The notes under the pieces: model-generated | Database searches by the model: none | Seen by the model: only the letters and a program-made list of their open reading frames with translations | What the model was told of the DNA's origin: nothing | Position numbers and translations under genes: made by a program | Assembly: GCA_022495005.1 (NCBI GenBank) | Contig: JAGYXB010000051.1 | Coordinates: forward strand, 744,001-808,000 | Direction: 5' to 3' | From: Rhyacophila brunnea | Taxonomy: Eukaryota; Arthropoda; Insecta; Trichoptera; Rhyacophilidae | DNA length: 64,000 nt | Part shown: piece by piece, positions 61,799 through 64,000 of the stretch | Numbering within the stretch: the stretch's first letter is position 1 | Layout: each line of letters starts with the position of its first letter

Positions 61799-62740
61799 CT
61801 GCGAGTAAATAAATCCAATTATACATTGCATTGCTATATCAGAACAGAGGACTTCTTGGTGAGACATTGGGTAGCAAACATGTCTAATTATAATAATCAA
61901 TTATTTTCAAACATCACTAATAAAAACAATTAAAATTAAATAACAAAAAAAATGAAAACTAATTATATGGAATTTTTTATTTAATTCAGAATGTACCTAC
62001 ATACTTAAAGTGCAAAAAAATAGCCCTCATATTATATGGCAATAACATATTCACTGTGGGTTTACTTTTAACATGGTATTTTAATCATTATTTTAACATA
62101 ATATGTGATCATAACTGTATGTATTCATTCAGAGAGTAATCTTACTTCAACATTTTCCTATTTTCTGACATAGAACTGGACGGTGTAGTAACCAGTTATC
62201 CACCAAAATGGAGTTTTGAGTTATAAGCATTTGAAATTAAAATGTACACCATTTAGTTAAGATAATGAATAGAGTTATATTTTTTTGTAAATTATTACTT
62301 GAAAACGTACCTTGTGATTGTATAAAGACTTTTTTAATAATATGATCCGTTGTTTATAATATATTAGGTAAATGGTTATTGAAAAATTGTAATCGTTGCA
62401 AAAAAAAATATATTAGTTTTGCAGTATTCCACTATGCACCAAAAGTGTGACTTAACTGATTTTCCATTAACATCTTAATATTATAATATTTTATTATTAT
62501 ATTATAATTATTTGCGAATTTGGTTTTGCATATTAAAAAAACAATATGAATATAGAATATTTATTACAAAATTATGTGTTTATTACAATATAGTATGAAT
62601 AACTGAATAAACTAAGTACTATTCTAAAGAAAATATTACCACAGTAAGAGTAATAATAAAAAAGGAAGAAGTAAAAATAAATGTAAATGTTATGTTTTAA
62701 CCGATGAATAAAACTTAAAATTAGTGTCAAAATATGAATT
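61799..62740. other. Intron 1 of gene B, searched for exon 1 without success
   Basis: No minus-strand open frame resembling the N-tail/TM1 exon of gene A (WQFKITFLISLCSFPNTFH) followed by a donor was found here or up to 64000. A GTACGT near 62312 and a GTAAGA near 62150 lack suitable coding sequence before them. Confidence 0.55.
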
Positions 62741-63030
62741 CTATTCGATTTCAAAATCCAAAGATAATCCAAACCCTTCTACATCGTCAGTATAATCAGC
62801 ACTGTCATTATTGATAAATTGGTAGAAGGGTTTGGCATCTGTGAATATAAAGCTTAGTACTTTTTTTAGATCGGTTATTTTTTCTGCTGATAGTTTTTCT
62901 ATTTAAAATGTATTATTATAATTTGATGTGCCTCCAAAACTAAGAACGGTATCTTCAATAACATTGACAATATTATCATCTACTGACAATATAACAATAT
63001 CTTCTTCAATCATTGTCATCATAATATCAG
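62741..63030 (-). other. Unrecognised coding-like stretch next to the TTAA element
   Basis: One minus-strand frame reads MTMIEEDIVILSVDDNIVNV, then LSFGGTSNYNNTF, stop (62903-62905), then LSAEKITDLKKVLSFIF up to GFGLSLDFEIE and TAG (62741-62743). It could be a decayed exon or transposon protein, but part of it lies in a hairpin (ATCCAAACCCTTCTAC / GGTAGAAGGGTTTGGC, 62768-62836). No family recognised. Confidence 0.25.
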
Positions 63031-63034
63031 TTAA

Positions 63035-63392
63035 CCCGCGTTGACACAGTCCAAGTACGATCCAAGTAGACTTGGATCGAGTGCCATCCAAGTGACAGCT
63101 TCATACTATTTATTCCTATCCAAGTTAACTTGGATAAGTAGGACGCGGTCCAAGTAGCTTGGATAGGAATAATTAGTATGAAGATGTCTCATCCAAGTGA
63201 CAGCGTCATACTATTTATTCCTATCCAAGTTAACTTGGATGAGTAGGACGCGGTCCAAGTAGCTTGGATAGGAATAATTATTATGAAGATGTCTCATACG
63301 AGTGCACTTGGATAGGAATAAATAGCATGAAGCTGTCACTTGGATGGCACTCAAGTACACTTGGATCGTACTTGGACCGTGTCAACGCGGCT
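63035..63392. mobile_element. TTAA-flanked palindromic nonautonomous element (piggyBac-like)
   Basis: TTAA at 63031-63034 and 63393-63396 flank inverted ends CCCGCGTTGACACAGTCCAA and (reverse complement) AGCCGCGTTGACACGGTCC. Inside are two tandem 105-bp units (63088-63192, 63193-63297) differing at a few bases, each containing CCAAGTTAACTTGG and TCCAAGTAGCTTGGA palindromes and TATTCCTATCCAAG / CTTGGATAGGAATA arms. A TTAA target and CC-rich ends fit piggyBac. No frame. Confidence 0.8.
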
Positions 63393-63396
63393 TTAA

Positions 63397-64000
63397 GCAA
63401 CTGATTATGCACCATAAAAGTGGGAACATAATTTTTGCAATAATTAGTTTAGTGAAGGCTGAAAGTGACACATCCTAAAAAACCCTTTTTTAATATTTAA
63501 TTCAGCTTATCCTAGCCTTGTATTTCCACTGTAACTTATAAAACAATAATTATAATGAATTTAAGTAAGTGGGGCGACGATAACTAGGCAGATATTGTAA
63601 GAAAATGCAAAAAACGACAACGTTTGACATCTCAGTTTAACAACAGCAGCCATGTTGTTTGGTGGATGATTGTTTACTGCAAAATGGATTTGTTTATTAT
63701 TGTATACACACATTTTTTTAAAAGTCTCATAGATGGCAATACAGACCGAATTTGACCATGATCTTTTTCGCAAAACGTAGAAAACATATTCATATTGTCG
63801 TTAAAACGAAAAACATAAAAGTGTCGCTTAACTGGTTACTGCATAACATCGTCCAACTATGGAAGGAAAAACATTGTCACCATATTACCGCCTGTGTAAC
63901 TATAATATTTTAACCCTTTTGTATATTATGTAGGTACGAAAAATATGCGAAAAACCGCTAACAGATTAGATGTAAATATTATTATTTTAGAGACCCCAAG
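63397..64000. other. No gene seen
   Basis: AT-rich with a short frame at 63561-63773 (minus) that shows no motif. Confidence 0.5.

Noticed and set aside
63088..63297. CRISPR-like repeats
   Set aside because: The 105-bp tandem units are contiguous, palindromic and inside a TTAA-flanked element in an insect genome; no spacers.

Overview
This is a 64 kb stretch of AT-rich eukaryotic nuclear DNA. It has split genes with GT-AG introns, tRNA-headed SINEs, LINE relics and many short inverted-repeat DNA transposons. The coding content and repeat types (RTE- and Jockey/R1-like LINEs, hAT and piggyBac-like elements, frequent taggtacctac words) fit an insect. I lean towards Lepidoptera, but Hemiptera cannot be excluded from sequence alone.

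Region 1 (1-40.5 kb) has no convincing host gene. It is a graveyard of mobile elements: two hAT-type elements of one family (681-1253; 30129-30489, the latter with a perfect 8-bp target duplication), a full-5'-end but internally deleted LINE with a 12-bp target duplication (13721-15619), a CAGxG...CTCGAAATGGA hAT-like family, a MITE family near 16-18 kb, tRNA-derived SINEs, an RTE LINE 3' end with an 8-bp target duplication (31897-32362), a modular 812-bp foldback element with an 8-bp target duplication (32805-33616), and LINE ORF2 C-terminal relics at 21, 24, 35, 37 and 39 kb.

Region 2 (40.5-64 kb) holds two tandem minus-strand genes for SLC22-type (major facilitator, organic cation/carnitine transporter-like) 12-TM membrane proteins. 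Gene A (49799 down to 40562) is complete: five coding exons, 540 residues. Gene B (61798 down to 55965) has exons 2-5 (477 residues); its first coding exon, for TM1, is not visible and probably lies beyond 64000. The two genes share exon phases (0, 2, 2, 0) and exact lengths for exons 3 (321 bp) and 4 (634 bp), so they arose by duplication of one gene. Their introns hold hAT transposase relics, MITEs and a SINE; two MITE families occur once in the equivalent intron of each copy.

The far end (62.7-64 kb) carries a TTAA-flanked, highly palindromic piggyBac-like nonautonomous element built from two 105-bp tandem units. I found no CRISPR array, bacterial-type operon, functional tRNA or rRNA gene. 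The strongest novelty candidates are the modular foldback element at 32.8-33.6 kb and the nested palindromic TTAA element; neither amounts to a new functional system on this evidence.
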